This document shows positions 23,002 through 32,118 of a stretch of 39,846 bases of DNA, piece after piece; position 1 is the stretch's first letter, and each line of letters starts with the position of its first letter. Under the pieces are notes generated by a model. That model made no database searches. It saw only the letters and a program-made list of their open reading frames with translations, and was not told the origin of the DNA. The DNA lies in NCBI GenBank assembly GCA_949286215.1, contig CASDYX010000019.1, positions 29,653 to 69,498 on the forward strand. Direction: 5' to 3'. Origin of the DNA: an uncultured Pseudomonadota bacterium. Lineage in GTDB: Bacteria > Pseudomonadota > Alphaproteobacteria > RF32 > CAG-239. The position numbers and the translations under genes were made by a program.

Positions 23002-23412
23002 ATGGAAAAGGATATTTCTCAAAAATCCAGACAAGAAATTATATCCTATCTGGAAGATAAATTAGTGGGCAAAGCCGTTTTGGTTTCGGATAAACTCATT
23101 CACATTAAGGCTTCGCACAATGAAGATCGCTCAGGTTTCATCTCTTTTGTTAAAAGACGCAACCCAAATTTTGAAAATACGAATGTGCTTTATGAGCTTG
23201 AAACACACGAATATGCTCTAAAGTTTGTGTTTGTCGGCGATGTTTTTTTGATGAATTTACTCTTGGACGCTTTCGGCGGTGCATTGCTCGGATTAAAATT
23301 TTGGGTTTTATATAATGCCCCTAAAAAATCTAATTCTTTTGGCTATAACGGAAAAGAAGCTCCGACGGCAGATGAATTAAAGTCTATTATTAATCATTTT
23401 GACCATGAATGA
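23002..23412 (+). CDS. hypothetical protein
   Basis: A 136-residue protein. The N-terminal helix (QEIISYLEDKLVGKAVLVSDK) is followed by a beta-rich segment and a hydrophobic stretch near 75-103 (FVFVGDVFLMNLLLDAFGGALLGLKFWVLY). No family is recognised. No Shine-Dalgarno is obvious before the ATG. It is followed by a terminator shared with the convergent gene. The promoter TTGACA-like sequence just upstream (CTTGACAAGATTTTTAAAATTGC) would drive it. Confidence 0.5.
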   Translation: MEKDISQKSRQEIISYLEDKLVGKAVLVSDKLIHIKASHNEDRSGFISFVKRRNPNFENTNVLYELETHEYALKFVFVGDVFLMNLLLDAFGGALLGLKFWVLYNAPKKSNSFGYNGKEAPTADELKSIINHFDHE

Positions 23413-23428
23413 TGTTCCCTTTCAAAAA

Positions 23429-23461
23429 AAGAGCTCCGTAAAAATACAGAGCTCTTTTTTT
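23429..23461. terminator. bidirectional terminator between two hypothetical genes
   Basis: AAGAGCTCCGTA/TACAGAGCTCTT stem with one wobble or mismatch, flanked by A7 and T8 runs. Confidence 0.8.
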
Positions 23462-23484
23462 TATAAAGATTTTCAGGTATATTC

Positions 23485-23931
23485 CTAAATTCTTTGATAA
23501 AGCCAGCACCCTTTAAATTCTTTGCGATAATTCTTATATGCTTTCAACGTTTGAAGAGAACATAATCTTTCTCTACTCAACAAAAAGTATAAAAAATCTT
23601 TTTTGAGAAATTTTCTTTTCAAGCGGGTGTTTCTTGAACTTTCAAGAGGTATCCAGCCTTGCTTGGCTTTACTTAATATATCATGCCGCAAGATTGAACC
23701 TATACCCCACCAGTAACTCGTATTTTGTAGGTAGAAAGCTACATATTTCACGAAAATTCGCTTAACCGTTTTGTAGTGCCATTTATTCTTAAAAAATTTC
23801 CGATATTCTTGCCCTAATGAAATTAAATCATTATGCAAGCAGGAAATTTCTTCAAAACTTCTTTCCTTTTGGAACCATTTTTCAATATTCACAAAATCTT
23901 GCGCAAATGATTCAATAATCTTGTCATTCAT
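23485..23931 (-). CDS. hypothetical basic protein
   Basis: A 148-residue, Lys/Arg/Phe/Tyr-rich protein with no membrane segment of standard length. It has short aromatic stretches (VKYVAFYLQNTSYWWGIGSI) and a very basic end. It starts with AAGGATT directly before the ATG. No family is recognised. It is flanked by terminators on both sides and appears to be a single transcription unit. Confidence 0.45.
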   Translation of the reverse strand: MNDKIIESFAQDFVNIEKWFQKERSFEEISCLHNDLISLGQEYRKFFKNKWHYKTVKRIFVKYVAFYLQNTSYWWGIGSILRHDILSKAKQGWIPLESSRNTRLKRKFLKKDFLYFLLSRERLCSLQTLKAYKNYRKEFKGCWLYQRI

Positions 23932-24016
23932 AATCCTTAAGTTTTAAAAGTAAGACATAATTATTTGTTTTAATATGTAATTATTAGATTAATTTTATCC
24001 CTTAGTCAATCTAAAA

Positions 24017-24044
24017 AAGGGCTCCTTTACAGAGCCCTTTTTGT
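24017..24044 (-). terminator. terminator of the glycyl-tRNA synthetase gene
   Basis: A perfect 9-bp stem AAAGGGCTC/GAGCCCTTT with a 6-base loop and T6 on the minus strand. Confidence 0.85.
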
Positions 24045-24049
24045 GTTCA

Positions 24050-25417
24050 TTAACCTAAGAAATATTCTCTTAAATAGGTTGGTAAATCCGCAATATTTAC
24101 ACGATGTTGTTCCATCGTATCACGATCACGAATGGTGACTGATTCCGGTTGATTTTCAATCGTCTCAAAGTCAACCGTAATACACAGAGGCGTACCAACC
24201 TCATCATGGCGACGATAAGCCTTACCAATATTACCGGTATTTTCCAAAGCCACACGACCAATGCCTAGTTTGAGCAAGTTTTGCTTAATCTCATGGCATT
24301 TGTTCATAATGGCTTCGTTATTCTTCTTTAACGGAATAATCGCAACTTTTATCGGAGCTAAGTGTTTTTTGAGTTTCAGAACAATACGGCTATTGCCCTC
24401 GCCTAAATCCTCTTCCTCATAAGCCTCAGTCAAGACGGCCAAGACACCACGGTCAACCCCCATAGACGGTTCAATTACAAAAGGAACAACCCATGAATTG
24501 CTCTCATCATCACGAATGCACAACTTGGTGGTGGAATCACTATTGGGGTGGCAATGAGATGTCAAATTCAACTCATCTTGACCTTTGGTGTGATTACCCA
24601 AGTCATAATCTGTACGGTTGGCAATACCTTCCAGCTCTTCCATACCATGCGGGAATTGATACTCAATATCGTAGCAAGCCTTGGCATAGTGCGCCAAATC
24701 TTCTTTCGGTGTGGTGTAAATATTAATATGTTCACGCGGAAGACCTTGCTCCTCCCACCATTTGATGCGGGCTTCTTTCCACATCTCGTGCCATTTTTCA
24801 TCTTCTCCCGGCATAACAAAATATTCAAGCTCGGCTTGCTCAAATTCACGTACGCGGAAAATAAAGTTACGCGGCGTAATCTCGTTTCGGAAAGATTTAC
24901 CGATTTGGGCAATACCAAACGGCAATTTGCGCGAGGTCGAATCTACAACATTTTTGAACTGCGTAAAAATGGCTTGAGCCGTTTCAGGACGCAAGTAAGC
25001 CAGATTTTCAGCATTATCGACCGGTCCGACCGTGGTCTTAAACATGAGGTTAAACGGACGGGGCTCAGTCAAATCGGTTGAACCACAGTTAGGGCATTTG
25101 CCGTCCTTAATATGGTCAGCACGGAAACGCCCTTTGCATTTGCGACAATCCGTCATCGGGTCAGAAAAAGTATCTTCATGACCGGAATAGTGCAAAACTT
25201 TACGGTTGGTCAAAATAGCAGCATCCAAACCTTCAATATCATCACGCTCATAGACCATCGAGCGCCACCATGCCGCTTTCAAATTGTTTTTTAACTCAAC
25301 ACCTAACGGACCATAATCATACACCCCTTGCATACCGCCATAAATATCGGCGTTTTGAAAAATAAAACCGCGGCGTTTGCATAAAGAAACCAACTGGTCC
25401 ATCGTTTTTGCTACCAT
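24050..25417 (-). CDS. glyQS: glycyl-tRNA synthetase, homodimeric (alpha2) class II type
   Basis: A 455-residue single-chain enzyme, not the separate alpha and beta chains usual in proteobacteria. Class II motifs are present: motif 2 ([22 protein letters not shown]) and motif 3 (VEPSMGVDR type, here [15 protein letters not shown]). The insertion holds a zinc-like cluster (CRKCKGRF...CPNCG). The C-terminal anticodon-binding domain begins at [11 protein letters not shown]. It loads glycine on tRNA-Gly for translation. It starts after GAGGAAAATCACA and ends before a strong terminator. It is the only tRNA synthetase in the window. Confidence 0.95.
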   Translation of the reverse strand: MVAKTMDQLVSLCKRRGFIFQNADIYGGMQGVYDYGPLGVELKNNLKAAWWRSMVYERDDIEGLDAAILTNRKVLHYSGHEDTFSDPMTDCRKCKGRFRADHIKDGKCPNCGSTDLTEPRPFNLMFKTTVGPVDNAENLAYLRPETAQAIFTQFKNVVDSTSRKLPFGIAQIGKSFRNEITPRNFIFRVREFEQAELEYFVMPGEDEKWHEMWKEARIKWWEEQGLPREHINIYTTPKEDLAHYAKACYDIEYQFPHGMEELEGIANRTDYDLGNHTKGQDELNLTSHCHPNSDSTTKLCIRDDESNSWVVPFVIEPSMGVDRGVLAVLTEAYEEEDLGEGNSRIVLKLKKHLAPIKVAIIPLKKNNEAIMNKCHEIKQNLLKLGIGRVALENTGNIGKAYRRHDEVGTPLCITVDFETIENQPESVTIRDRDTMEQHRVNIADLPTYLREYFLG

Positions 25418-25509
25418 TGTGATTTTCCTCTTCTAAAAAAATAGTAAAAAATTAACTTATTTCCTTGTATAATAATTAATTCCAAAAAGCAAGCGGAGAT
25501 AATAAAAAA

Positions 25510-26370
25510 ATGCAAGATACAAAAACTAAAGTCGCTCTGATTTATGACTTCGATGAAACACTTAGTACTCAATATATGCAAGATTTTGCTCTTATTCCGC
25601 AATTTGGGATGGAGCCTGATGAGTTTTGGAAAAAAGCCAACAAATGGTCGCGCGAGAATGATGCCGACCAAGTAACCGGAAGTATGTATTACTTTATGAA
25701 AACAGCTAAAGAGCTTGGTATTCCTCTTACGAAAGAAAATTTTGCAAAATGCGGCAAAAGTGTTAAATATTTTCCGGGGGTCTTGGATTGGTTTGAACGC
25801 ATCAACCGTTTTGGTGCGAGCCTCGAACTGGAAATTGAGCATTATATCATATCTTCCGGCTATGAGGAAATTATGGCAGGAACAAAAATCCGCAAATACT
25901 TCAAAGACGTGTTTGCCTGCTCTTATGCCTTTGGCAAAGATGGGACTCCCGTTTGGCCTGCACGCGTAATTAATTACAGCATCAAAACCCAATATCTTTC
26001 TAAAATCAATAAAGGCTTGGGTAAAAACGACGATGTGGCCGTTAATGAATTTACTCCCGATGAAGACCGCCCTATTCCTTTTAAGAGAATGATTTACTTT
26101 GGCGACGGATTAACCGACATCCCCTCCATGAAACTCACCAAAGAAAGAGGCGGTAATGCCATTGCGGTTTATAACCATAGTGAAGCCAGCAAACAAAAGG
26201 CTCTGCGCTTATTGGTCGATAACCGTGTGAACTTTGCTTTGCACGCCGATTACCGCGAAAATAAAGAAATCGACCGCGTGGTCAAAACCATTTTGGATAG
26301 AATTGCGACCGAAAGAGATTTGGACGTCTTAAAGGCCAGAGAGGAGAAAAAGAAACAACTTTTGAAGTAA
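25510..26370 (+). CDS. HAD-superfamily phosphatase-like hydrolase
   Basis: A 286-residue protein with all four HAD motifs: YDFDETLS (motif I, catalytic Asp; DxDxT), HYIISSGYEE (motif II, Ser/Gly), a Lys near PFKRM, and YFGDGLTDIPSM (motif IV, GDxxxD). A helical cap lies between motifs I and II (about 35-110). The fold is that of phosphoserine-phosphatase-like enzymes; the natural substrate is not clear. It is soluble, with no signal sequence. It is divergent from glyQS, and a bidirectional terminator follows it. Confidence 0.8.
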   Translation: MQDTKTKVALIYDFDETLSTQYMQDFALIPQFGMEPDEFWKKANKWSRENDADQVTGSMYYFMKTAKELGIPLTKENFAKCGKSVKYFPGVLDWFERINRFGASLELEIEHYIISSGYEEIMAGTKIRKYFKDVFACSYAFGKDGTPVWPARVINYSIKTQYLSKINKGLGKNDDVAVNEFTPDEDRPIPFKRMIYFGDGLTDIPSMKLTKERGGNAIAVYNHSEASKQKALRLLVDNRVNFALHADYRENKEIDRVVKTILDRIATERDLDVLKAREEKKKQLLK

Positions 26371-26383
26371 TTTGATTACAGAA

Positions 26384-26418
26384 AAAAACAGTCTTGAACC
26401 AAGTCAAGACTGTTTTTT
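26384..26418 (+). terminator. bidirectional terminator after the HAD gene
   Basis: AAAAAACAGTCTTGA / TCAAGACTGTTTTTT, a 14-bp stem with a short loop, flanked by T-runs on each strand; it also ends the unknown minus-strand unit. Confidence 0.85.
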
Positions 26419-26421
26419 GCA

Positions 26422-27891
26422 TTAACAACCACCTCGCAGATAATTGCGTTGCGCTATATTGATAAGGATTGGGAGCACTATTGATAGTGATCTTTTCAAG
26501 GCTAGGCAATCTCCACATCTGATATTGAAACAACCTTTTTCTTCTCTTACTTTTTTACTCAGTTCACAACTATACATCTCCATCTGCTTAATCTCTTCTT
26601 TTTGGAATATGTTCCATTTGTTAAGAAGAGTAAAATATGTAGGCAAGTTTGCAAAATTTGATGGCTTCAGCAATTGTTGCTCAGTCTCCGTTGCGCCGTA
26701 TTGAGCTGCATTTTGGACCAAATTTCGCAAATTCACTCCATACAACTCAATGTATTTGTCTCGGCATTTTTCATCTGCCTTAAAAAATAATTCCACTTCC
26801 AATTGAGGGGAAACTCTACCATGTTCTACAATAAACTGTGCAAGCGGCAGTGGATTATCCAGAGACAAGTGAATAAGCATCGGCAAATCTTCTTCCGAAC
26901 AAGGAATGTGCTTTTTCCTTTTCTCTGGCAAGACATAATCCCGATACAGCGCCGGACTTTGCACTTTGATGTGTTCTATCAAGTTTGGGTGGTGTTGTAA
27001 GAACTTAAATTGCTCCGCCTCCGAGAAATCGATATTCTTACCATATTGGGCAAGATATTGCTCAACTTCCTTGGGGAAATCCCCATAAAGCTTGATGAAG
27101 CGAATTTTATTCTCTTGGTTGAAAATACAATTTCTTGAGGCTAAACTCAACAATAAGTCTTTATCTTCAAAAATTCCGGCTTCAGCACTTGCTGTAACAC
27201 AAAAACCTTGCATTTGACCTCCTGCATGACAAAAAGCACAATAGTCAATGGGATTTGAAAACACAAAGTCTTGGTGAGTAGCAATATAAACCTCTATTAA
27301 CGACCAAAGTTGTTTCCTTTGCAGGACTTTCTGAAAATCTTGAGGTAAGTTATACATACTCAAGTAACTTCTCAAAACTTCTGACTGGTTTTGATAGTAG
27401 TCAAGAAAAGCTTCAAAAAGTGAAACTTCAGTTATTTCTATCGGTATAAGCCCCAAAAACGCACAGAAGAGTTTTTCATCTTGCTTCAACTGATTGATAA
27501 ATTCTGTTTTATCTCCTTCAGAAAGTTTTTGAAATTTTTGTTTGAAACATTCTCCTGCTTGAGGATAGTCCTTGAAGAGTTGAAGCATTTCCATCATATA
27601 GTCAAAATTTGGCTCTACGACCTGCAAGAAAAGCAACAATAATTCTTTGTTTGTTCGATAATGTTTGAAAAACAAATCATTATTCTCTTCCTGAAACGCT
27701 CCATAGTTTTTCAAAGTATATTCCAAAATACTTTCCAGACCTTCAGAATGTTCTATCAAACAAGTTTCAGCTGATTTATCTAATCTCTCTTTTTTACAAA
27801 AAATTTGAAGTTTCTTCAAATTTTTTGCCTGAACCAGCCCAATTTGTTGGGCTGGTTGCAGACTTCCTATTAAAAAATTTCCCAGAAACAT
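26422..27891 (-). CDS. large uncharacterised protein, downstream gene of a two-gene unit
   Basis: A 489-residue protein with many helical, Leu/Phe/Glu-rich stretches and no membrane segment apart from a hydrophobic end (LSIVLPILINIAQRN). Cysteine motifs YCAFCHAGGQMQGFC and CFNIRCGDC near residues 220 and 460 could bind metal or iron-sulphur. The middle region contains repeats of 30-40 residues ending in LxxYG or LAQYG (LAQYGKNIDF, VEHGRVS, AAQYGATE), suggesting an alpha-solenoid. I do not recognise the family. It lacks a Shine-Dalgarno and follows its partner by 17 bases. Confidence 0.5.
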   Translation of the reverse strand: MFLGNFLIGSLQPAQQIGLVQAKNLKKLQIFCKKERLDKSAETCLIEHSEGLESILEYTLKNYGAFQEENNDLFFKHYRTNKELLLLFLQVVEPNFDYMMEMLQLFKDYPQAGECFKQKFQKLSEGDKTEFINQLKQDEKLFCAFLGLIPIEITEVSLFEAFLDYYQNQSEVLRSYLSMYNLPQDFQKVLQRKQLWSLIEVYIATHQDFVFSNPIDYCAFCHAGGQMQGFCVTASAEAGIFEDKDLLLSLASRNCIFNQENKIRFIKLYGDFPKEVEQYLAQYGKNIDFSEAEQFKFLQHHPNLIEHIKVQSPALYRDYVLPEKRKKHIPCSEEDLPMLIHLSLDNPLPLAQFIVEHGRVSPQLEVELFFKADEKCRDKYIELYGVNLRNLVQNAAQYGATETEQQLLKPSNFANLPTYFTLLNKWNIFQKEEIKQMEMYSCELSKKVREEKGCFNIRCGDCLALKRSLSIVLPILINIAQRNYLRGGC

Positions 27892-27908
27892 AATTTTTGT
27901 TTTTTTAA

Positions 27909-29234
27909 TTAAAATCCGGTGTACAGAGAGCTTCTGGTAGGACCAGAAAGATCTCTTGATGCAAAAAACACTTCTTGGCGACGGAGTTTTTCTTCTCGCT
28001 GACGTTCTTCTTCAGCTCTTTGAGCTTGCTCCGCAAGAGCTTGTTCTTCACTGGCAATCTCATTCATCTGATGAGTGATTATCTCTTGCAAAGGTTCAAC
28101 CTCAATAATCTTTTGTTCCGGTTTAGCCTCGGCAAAAATATTAATTTCACGTTGGCTAAAACGTAATCGGTTGATTTTGCTATAATAATCATTTTCTGCT
28201 TGCGCATCAAAATCAAAGTTACGCAAACGATTGATTATCTCAAGCTCGGATGGACTAAATGGTCTCCCCCAACGTTTATAAACCGATGGGGAAACACAAA
28301 GCTTGATGTCTGCTCCATCTTTGACTACCAGTTTATTGAAATCGTCATCTTCTTTTAGATAGCTTCCATCAATTAAAATGCGGAAGATATCCTTGCCTTT
28401 AATGCCTTCTTGCAGATAACTAGATTGCATTTGCCGATAAGAAGATTCTGAAACCAAATTTTGCGCCAAGCTGTAGGGATATTGTCCACCGCACATCAAG
28501 CAGATTTTGCTTTTAAGATAATCCAAATCGTTCATTTGGCGAGGATTGCAAAATGCCTGACCTCTTCCTTGCTCAATTTCTTGCGCAATGTAACGGAAAG
28601 ATGGACGCAAATGTCCCAAATAGAACGCAATATTTTGAATAGAGACATCAACTAAACTAAAACTAAAACCAATTTCTTTATGGCCTTGATTGACAATACG
28701 AAGTTTGTCAACCTCAGGCGAACACAAGAATTTTGTTTCCTTGGGTAGCTTATCAAAAATTTTCGCATACTGCGGAAACAAAGTTTTGGCTTGTTTCAGG
28801 TTAATCAACGACCAGCACCCAAACTTGGCGTCGGTGTTGTAAACCGCTACATCTTGCGAAATAACCTTACGGCTTCCATCCGAAAAATATTGGACTTTTG
28901 CCGGAGAGTATATCTCACACATGTCATCTGTTTTGGCAATTTCCAATACCTCTGAAAAAGAACAGCGTTCTACGTCCATATACTGCATTACGCCATAGCG
29001 GATACCCCAAAGGTATTCCTCTATCAGTAATTCAGGCTTAGATTGAGGCATATCCCAATCAGAAAAATTAATTTCTAATTTATTCTCCGGTTGCTCTGCT
29101 GCCGGAAGAGCTTTGGGTTGAGCCACAAGCGCACCAAATTGTGCTTGATGCATTTTTTCGAACCAGATTTTAAGTAAAACTGCAGGAAGAAATAGATAAT
29201 TCTGCTCCTGATTTGGTCTTGTTAATGCTTTCAT
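27909..29234 (-). CDS. large uncharacterised protein, first gene of a two-gene unit
   Basis: A 441-residue protein. The N-terminal two-thirds is a mixed alpha/beta region with short motifs (WDMPQSKPELLIEEYLW, VYNTDAKFGCWSLINLKQA, ICLMCGGQYPYSLAQ). The last 70 residues are a charged helix (EEQALAEQAQRAEEERQREE...). No known domain is evident. It has a TTGACA promoter 17 bases from TAAAAC but no Shine-Dalgarno; AAATTTCTACAATT directly precedes the ATG. It and the downstream gene appear to be one unit of unknown purpose, in a spot next to an integrated element. Confidence 0.5.
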   Translation of the reverse strand: MKALTRPNQEQNYLFLPAVLLKIWFEKMHQAQFGALVAQPKALPAAEQPENKLEINFSDWDMPQSKPELLIEEYLWGIRYGVMQYMDVERCSFSEVLEIAKTDDMCEIYSPAKVQYFSDGSRKVISQDVAVYNTDAKFGCWSLINLKQAKTLFPQYAKIFDKLPKETKFLCSPEVDKLRIVNQGHKEIGFSFSLVDVSIQNIAFYLGHLRPSFRYIAQEIEQGRGQAFCNPRQMNDLDYLKSKICLMCGGQYPYSLAQNLVSESSYRQMQSSYLQEGIKGKDIFRILIDGSYLKEDDDFNKLVVKDGADIKLCVSPSVYKRWGRPFSPSELEIINRLRNFDFDAQAENDYYSKINRLRFSQREINIFAEAKPEQKIIEVEPLQEIITHQMNEIASEEQALAEQAQRAEEERQREEKLRRQEVFFASRDLSGPTRSSLYTGF

Positions 29235-29282
29235 AATTGTAGAAATTTAATTAGTTTGACATAATAGTTAATTTTGGACTTT

Positions 29283-29311
29283 GTTTTACTACAATTTGGA
29301 AATTTTGTCAA
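29283..29311 (-). promoter_or_regulatory. promoter of the unknown two-gene unit
   Basis: TTGACA and TAAAAC with a 17-base spacer on the minus strand. Transcription would start near 29276, about 42 bases before the ATG. Confidence 0.5.
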
Positions 29312-29349
29312 TCTGATATTTTTGTCATTTTTTGCGAAATAAGGTTTTA

Positions 29350-31191
29350 TTATTGAATAACCATCAGATTTTTATATAAAATTAATGCCTTATAAAAAAA
29401 ATTCATAAAAAACAAAAAAAGTTCTTGCATTAATAAAAAAATTGGCATAAATATATGCCTGCAAGTTGATATTAATCGGTTGCTTACCGGCCGATGAAAT
29501 ATTGATTGGGGTGTCGCCAAGTGGTAAGGCATCGGCTTTTGGTGCCGACATTCGTTGGTTCGAATCCAGCCACCCCAGCCAGACTGGAGAAGAGTTGCGT
29601 TTTTTGACGCAACTCTTTGATTTTTAAAAGCAATTTTCGGCCCGAACGATTTTGCGTTTTCATCTGTTTTATTATCCTCAAGGCCTTGATTTTCCTCGTG
29701 TTGCGAGCCTTGTAAAAATTTGCTTCTTTTTTCGTAAAAATACGCTTTTTCAAACTCGTTGAACGGAAAATTCAGCTCATACGTCAATTCTCCTTCCGTT
29801 AATATCATTTCCTTAAAAACAAATTTTAACAACAGATGCTTCAGCTCAAGATTATCGGATTTGGCAAACACTTTTCCGGCCTGCGACGCAAGATTTATGA
29901 GATCTAATATCGTTGAAGTGAAGGCATTTCCCGTCTTTTCATAGGTTTTAATCTTTCTTCCCATACGGTCAATTTTGAGTTGGATTTCATTGCGCTTGGT
30001 TTCAAACGTTTCTCGGTCAAGCTCTCCGTCCAAACGCAAATCAAACAAATTATCCAATTTTGCCTTCATTTTTTCCTGTTCTTGTCTCAGTTTTCCGATT
30101 TCCTGCTGACAGTATTGTTTTTCTGAAATTTCAGCATTTTTAATCTCTTCATACAGCGGATTTATTAGGGAATCTGGTATTTTGATACGGTTTAGGACGG
30201 TTTCTATCATGCTTAAAACATCTTGTTCCGGGATGTATCGCCTCTGCCCGGTTTTGGTGTAACAAACCACCCACGAATAATATTTTCTTTTCAGCTGATC
30301 TTCGCAGGGACAAACCCTTCCCGTTCTTCCGCAGGTGATTAAACCTCTCAGTACAAAAGGCTTTTGACTATATTTCAGCCCCGCGCCGTTGTGATTATTC
30401 AGGGCTTTTTGCTTTTGGCATTGCTCCCAAAGCTCTTGCGAAATCAGCGGCGGATAAACATGTTTAATAATTCCTCTTTTGGTTTTCATCTCGCCGTAAT
30501 AAAAGGGATTGTCCAATATATAATAGATACTGGAATTGACCAGTTTTTTGCCGGCTCTGGTTCTAAGTCCCATTAAATCGGCAAAATGCACAGCTTCCAA
30601 TATGCTCATCTTGCCGAGAGAATAAAGTTCAAATATTTGTTTGATGATACCGGCTTCCGGTTCTTTGAGACGAATATTGTGTTTGCCCAGCTCATCGACA
30701 TAATTTTCATACCCGAGCGGCGCTACGCCGCACCTTTCCCCGTTTTTGGTTTTCAACTCCGTAGAACGGCGGACATTCTCGGAAAGCTGCAAAACATAGG
30801 CTTTGGCTCCCATGACCGAGAAGTCCCAACGCATGATATCGGCAGAGGTGGATTTGCTGTTTAATATCATCCCTTCGCGATAAAAATGCAGCTCAATCTT
30901 GTCTTGGCGCATCAGTTCATCAAGAAGCACGCTTTCTTTGAAGCTTCTTTGCACCCTGTCAACCGTATCGGCCACAATCGCTATGGTTTCCCTTTGTTTC
31001 TTGCAAAAATTTATCATCTCCATAAAACGCTTACGCTCGCCGCGGGTGGAACTTTCGATAATTTCAAAGCGCTTGATAACATCAAGTTCCCTTCTTTCGG
31101 CATATTCTTCCAAACGCTTACTTTGAGCGCGCAGGCTCAATCTCTCTTCCTGCATTTTGGTTGACACACGTGTCAGTATGACGGCTTTCAT
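29350..31191 (-). CDS. large serine recombinase (site-specific integrase); frame runs on antisense through tRNA-Gln
   Basis: Started at MKAVILTRVSTKM because CAGGAG lies before it, giving about 613 residues; the catalytic Ser is in TRVST. Resolvase N-terminal domain (about 1-150), recombinase domain (PLGYENYVDELG...NPFYYGEMKTKRG), a zinc-ribbon-like LITCGRTGRVCPC...YYSWVVCY, and a coiled coil (EKQYCQQEIGKLRQEQEKMK) are in the usual order. After about residue 500 the frame has no recombinase character and passes antisense through tRNA-Gln (GWGGWIRTNECRHQKPMPYH), so its natural end is probably shorter or lay elsewhere in the excised circle. Large serine integrases move phages and integrative elements. 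Three small genes and a peptide gene lie upstream, co-oriented. Confidence 0.85.
   Translation of the reverse strand: MKAVILTRVSTKMQEERLSLRAQSKRLEEYAERRELDVIKRFEIIESSTRGERKRFMEMINFCKKQRETIAIVADTVDRVQRSFKESVLLDELMRQDKIELHFYREGMILNSKSTSADIMRWDFSVMGAKAYVLQLSENVRRSTELKTKNGERCGVAPLGYENYVDELGKHNIRLKEPEAGIIKQIFELYSLGKMSILEAVHFADLMGLRTRAGKKLVNSSIYYILDNPFYYGEMKTKRGIIKHVYPPLISQELWEQCQKQKALNNHNGAGLKYSQKPFVLRGLITCGRTGRVCPCEDQLKRKYYSWVVCYTKTGQRRYIPEQDVLSMIETVLNRIKIPDSLINPLYEEIKNAEISEKQYCQQEIGKLRQEQEKMKAKLDNLFDLRLDGELDRETFETKRNEIQLKIDRMGRKIKTYEKTGNAFTSTILDLINLASQAGKVFAKSDNLELKHLLLKFVFKEMILTEGELTYELNFPFNEFEKAYFYEKRSKFLQGSQHEENQGLEDNKTDENAKSFGPKIAFKNQRVASKNATLLQSGWGGWIRTNECRHQKPMPYHLATPQSIFHRPVSNRLISTCRHIFMPIFLLMQELFLFFMNFFYKALILYKNLMVIQ
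29507..29581 (+). tRNA. tRNA-Gln (anticodon TTG)
   Basis: Acceptor arms TGGGGTG/CACCCCA, anticodon stem TCGGC/GCCGA around TTTTGGT (anticodon TTG), T-loop GGTTCGAATCC and an encoded 3' GCCA. The D arm is short but typical. A terminator follows at 29590. It decodes CAA (and CAG by wobble). The gene is the likely chromosomal target of the adjoining recombinase element. Confidence 0.95.
29590..29625 (+). terminator. terminator of tRNA-Gln
   Basis: AAGAGTTGCGT/ACGCAACTCTT, an 11-bp perfect stem, then TTGATTTTT. It lies inside the antisense extension of the recombinase frame. Confidence 0.8.
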
Positions 31192-31327
31192 TTTCTTTAA
31201 TCTCCTGTTTGATTGATAACATACACCTTGCAAAACCTGTCAGGTTGCGAACACCTTGTTTCAGTTCTTCCTCGGTTTTGGAGACGGACGCAATGTTTCT
31301 CAATGCTTCGGTTAAACTTATTGTCAT
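31118..31327 (-). CDS. small hypothetical protein overlapping the recombinase start
   Basis: A 69-residue frame, MTISLTEALRNIASVSKTEE..., preceded by AAGGGAAAGATAAA. Its last 74 bases overlap the recombinase gene in another frame, and it contains the recombinase ribosome-binding site, consistent with coupling. It is polar and helical, with no known family. It could be a recombination directionality factor, or a regulator of the recombinase; that is only a guess from size and position. Confidence 0.5.
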   Translation of the reverse strand: MTISLTEALRNIASVSKTEEELKQGVRNLTGFARCMLSIKQEIKENESRHTDTCVNQNAGREIEPARSK

Positions 31328-31388
31328 TTTATCTTTCCCTTAATCGAACTCAATCTAATATATTGTTTTGTCCTGGTTTTATTGCAAA

Positions 31389-31411
31389 GGGGCTTATTTT
31401 TGATAAGCCCC
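31389..31411 (-). terminator. hairpin after the coiled-coil gene of the mobile element
   Basis: A perfect 8-bp stem GGGGCTTA/TAAGCCCC with a TTTTTGA loop. The minus strand has only CTTTGC after it, so termination may be weak; it lies between two co-oriented genes. Confidence 0.5.
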
Positions 31412-31423
31412 GGATACTTTTAA

Positions 31424-31999
31424 TTAAACCCGTTCAGAAATATATTGATTCTGTGCGTTTTGGCGGGCGGCTTCAGATTGTATATACATTTCATGAAGCA
31501 TCGGCTCAGCGGCGGCAAGCGTTCTCTGCCTTGTTTCCTCTACTTTTCGGGCATATTCTTCCTGTCTTTCCCTGGCTTTTTGCTCACGTTCGGCTTTTTT
31601 CTTATTCTTCCGGCGCTCATTGGCTTCTTTTTTGCGCACCGCTGCATTATCAATCTCTTTGGCCAGAAAGTCGGTAATGTCTTCATTAAACTCGCCGGCC
31701 TCAACACTGTTGTAGAAATCAAACAAGAAGCTTATTTTCTGCTGAGTATCCAGTAAATCCAACGAATAGCGGACAATGCGTTTGCCGCCCAGACGAAGCG
31801 TAAAGATTGAGTTCTTTTCCGTATCAATAATCAGCTTGTTCATGCGGTTTTGCAAATTCCAGCTGTCTTCCTTGAAGTTTCTGATATTATCAGTCAACAG
31901 TTTCAAAATCCGTTCTTTGGCCGTTTCCAAGGTCAGCTTGCCTTCGTCTTTTGAGGTTTCAATCTTAAAAGCGTTATATTTTTCCAAAAAGTTTTTCAT
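31424..31999 (-). CDS. hypothetical coiled-coil protein of the mobile element
   Basis: The start is the ATG after GAAAGGAAAATTAAA (MKNFLEKYNAFKIET). The 191-residue protein has a mixed N-terminal half and a long charged helix in the C-terminal half (KKEANERRKNKKKAEREQKA, then RTLAAAEPMLHEMY). There are no membrane segments. The family is not recognised. It is co-directional with the recombinase and its small neighbours, and belongs to the element by composition and context. Confidence 0.6.
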   Translation of the reverse strand: MKNFLEKYNAFKIETSKDEGKLTLETAKERILKLLTDNIRNFKEDSWNLQNRMNKLIIDTEKNSIFTLRLGGKRIVRYSLDLLDTQQKISFLFDFYNSVEAGEFNEDITDFLAKEIDNAAVRKKEANERRKNKKKAEREQKARERQEEYARKVEETRQRTLAAAEPMLHEMYIQSEAARQNAQNQYISERV

Positions 32000-32118
32000 T
32001 TTAATTTTCCTTTCAAAAGTAGGGTTTTCGTTAAAAAAGAGCATAATAATTCTGTATGGCGCTTTGGGACTTCCTCCGAGCCATTGTGGTTAAATGTTTA
32101 ATTTTATTAGAAAATCAG

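Noticed and set aside
29484..29753. An 89-codon frame on the minus strand across tRNA-Gln
   Set aside because: It is a shadow of the tRNA and the recombinase in another frame; the part ending GFEPTNVGTKSRCLTT is the usual antisense translation of a tRNA.
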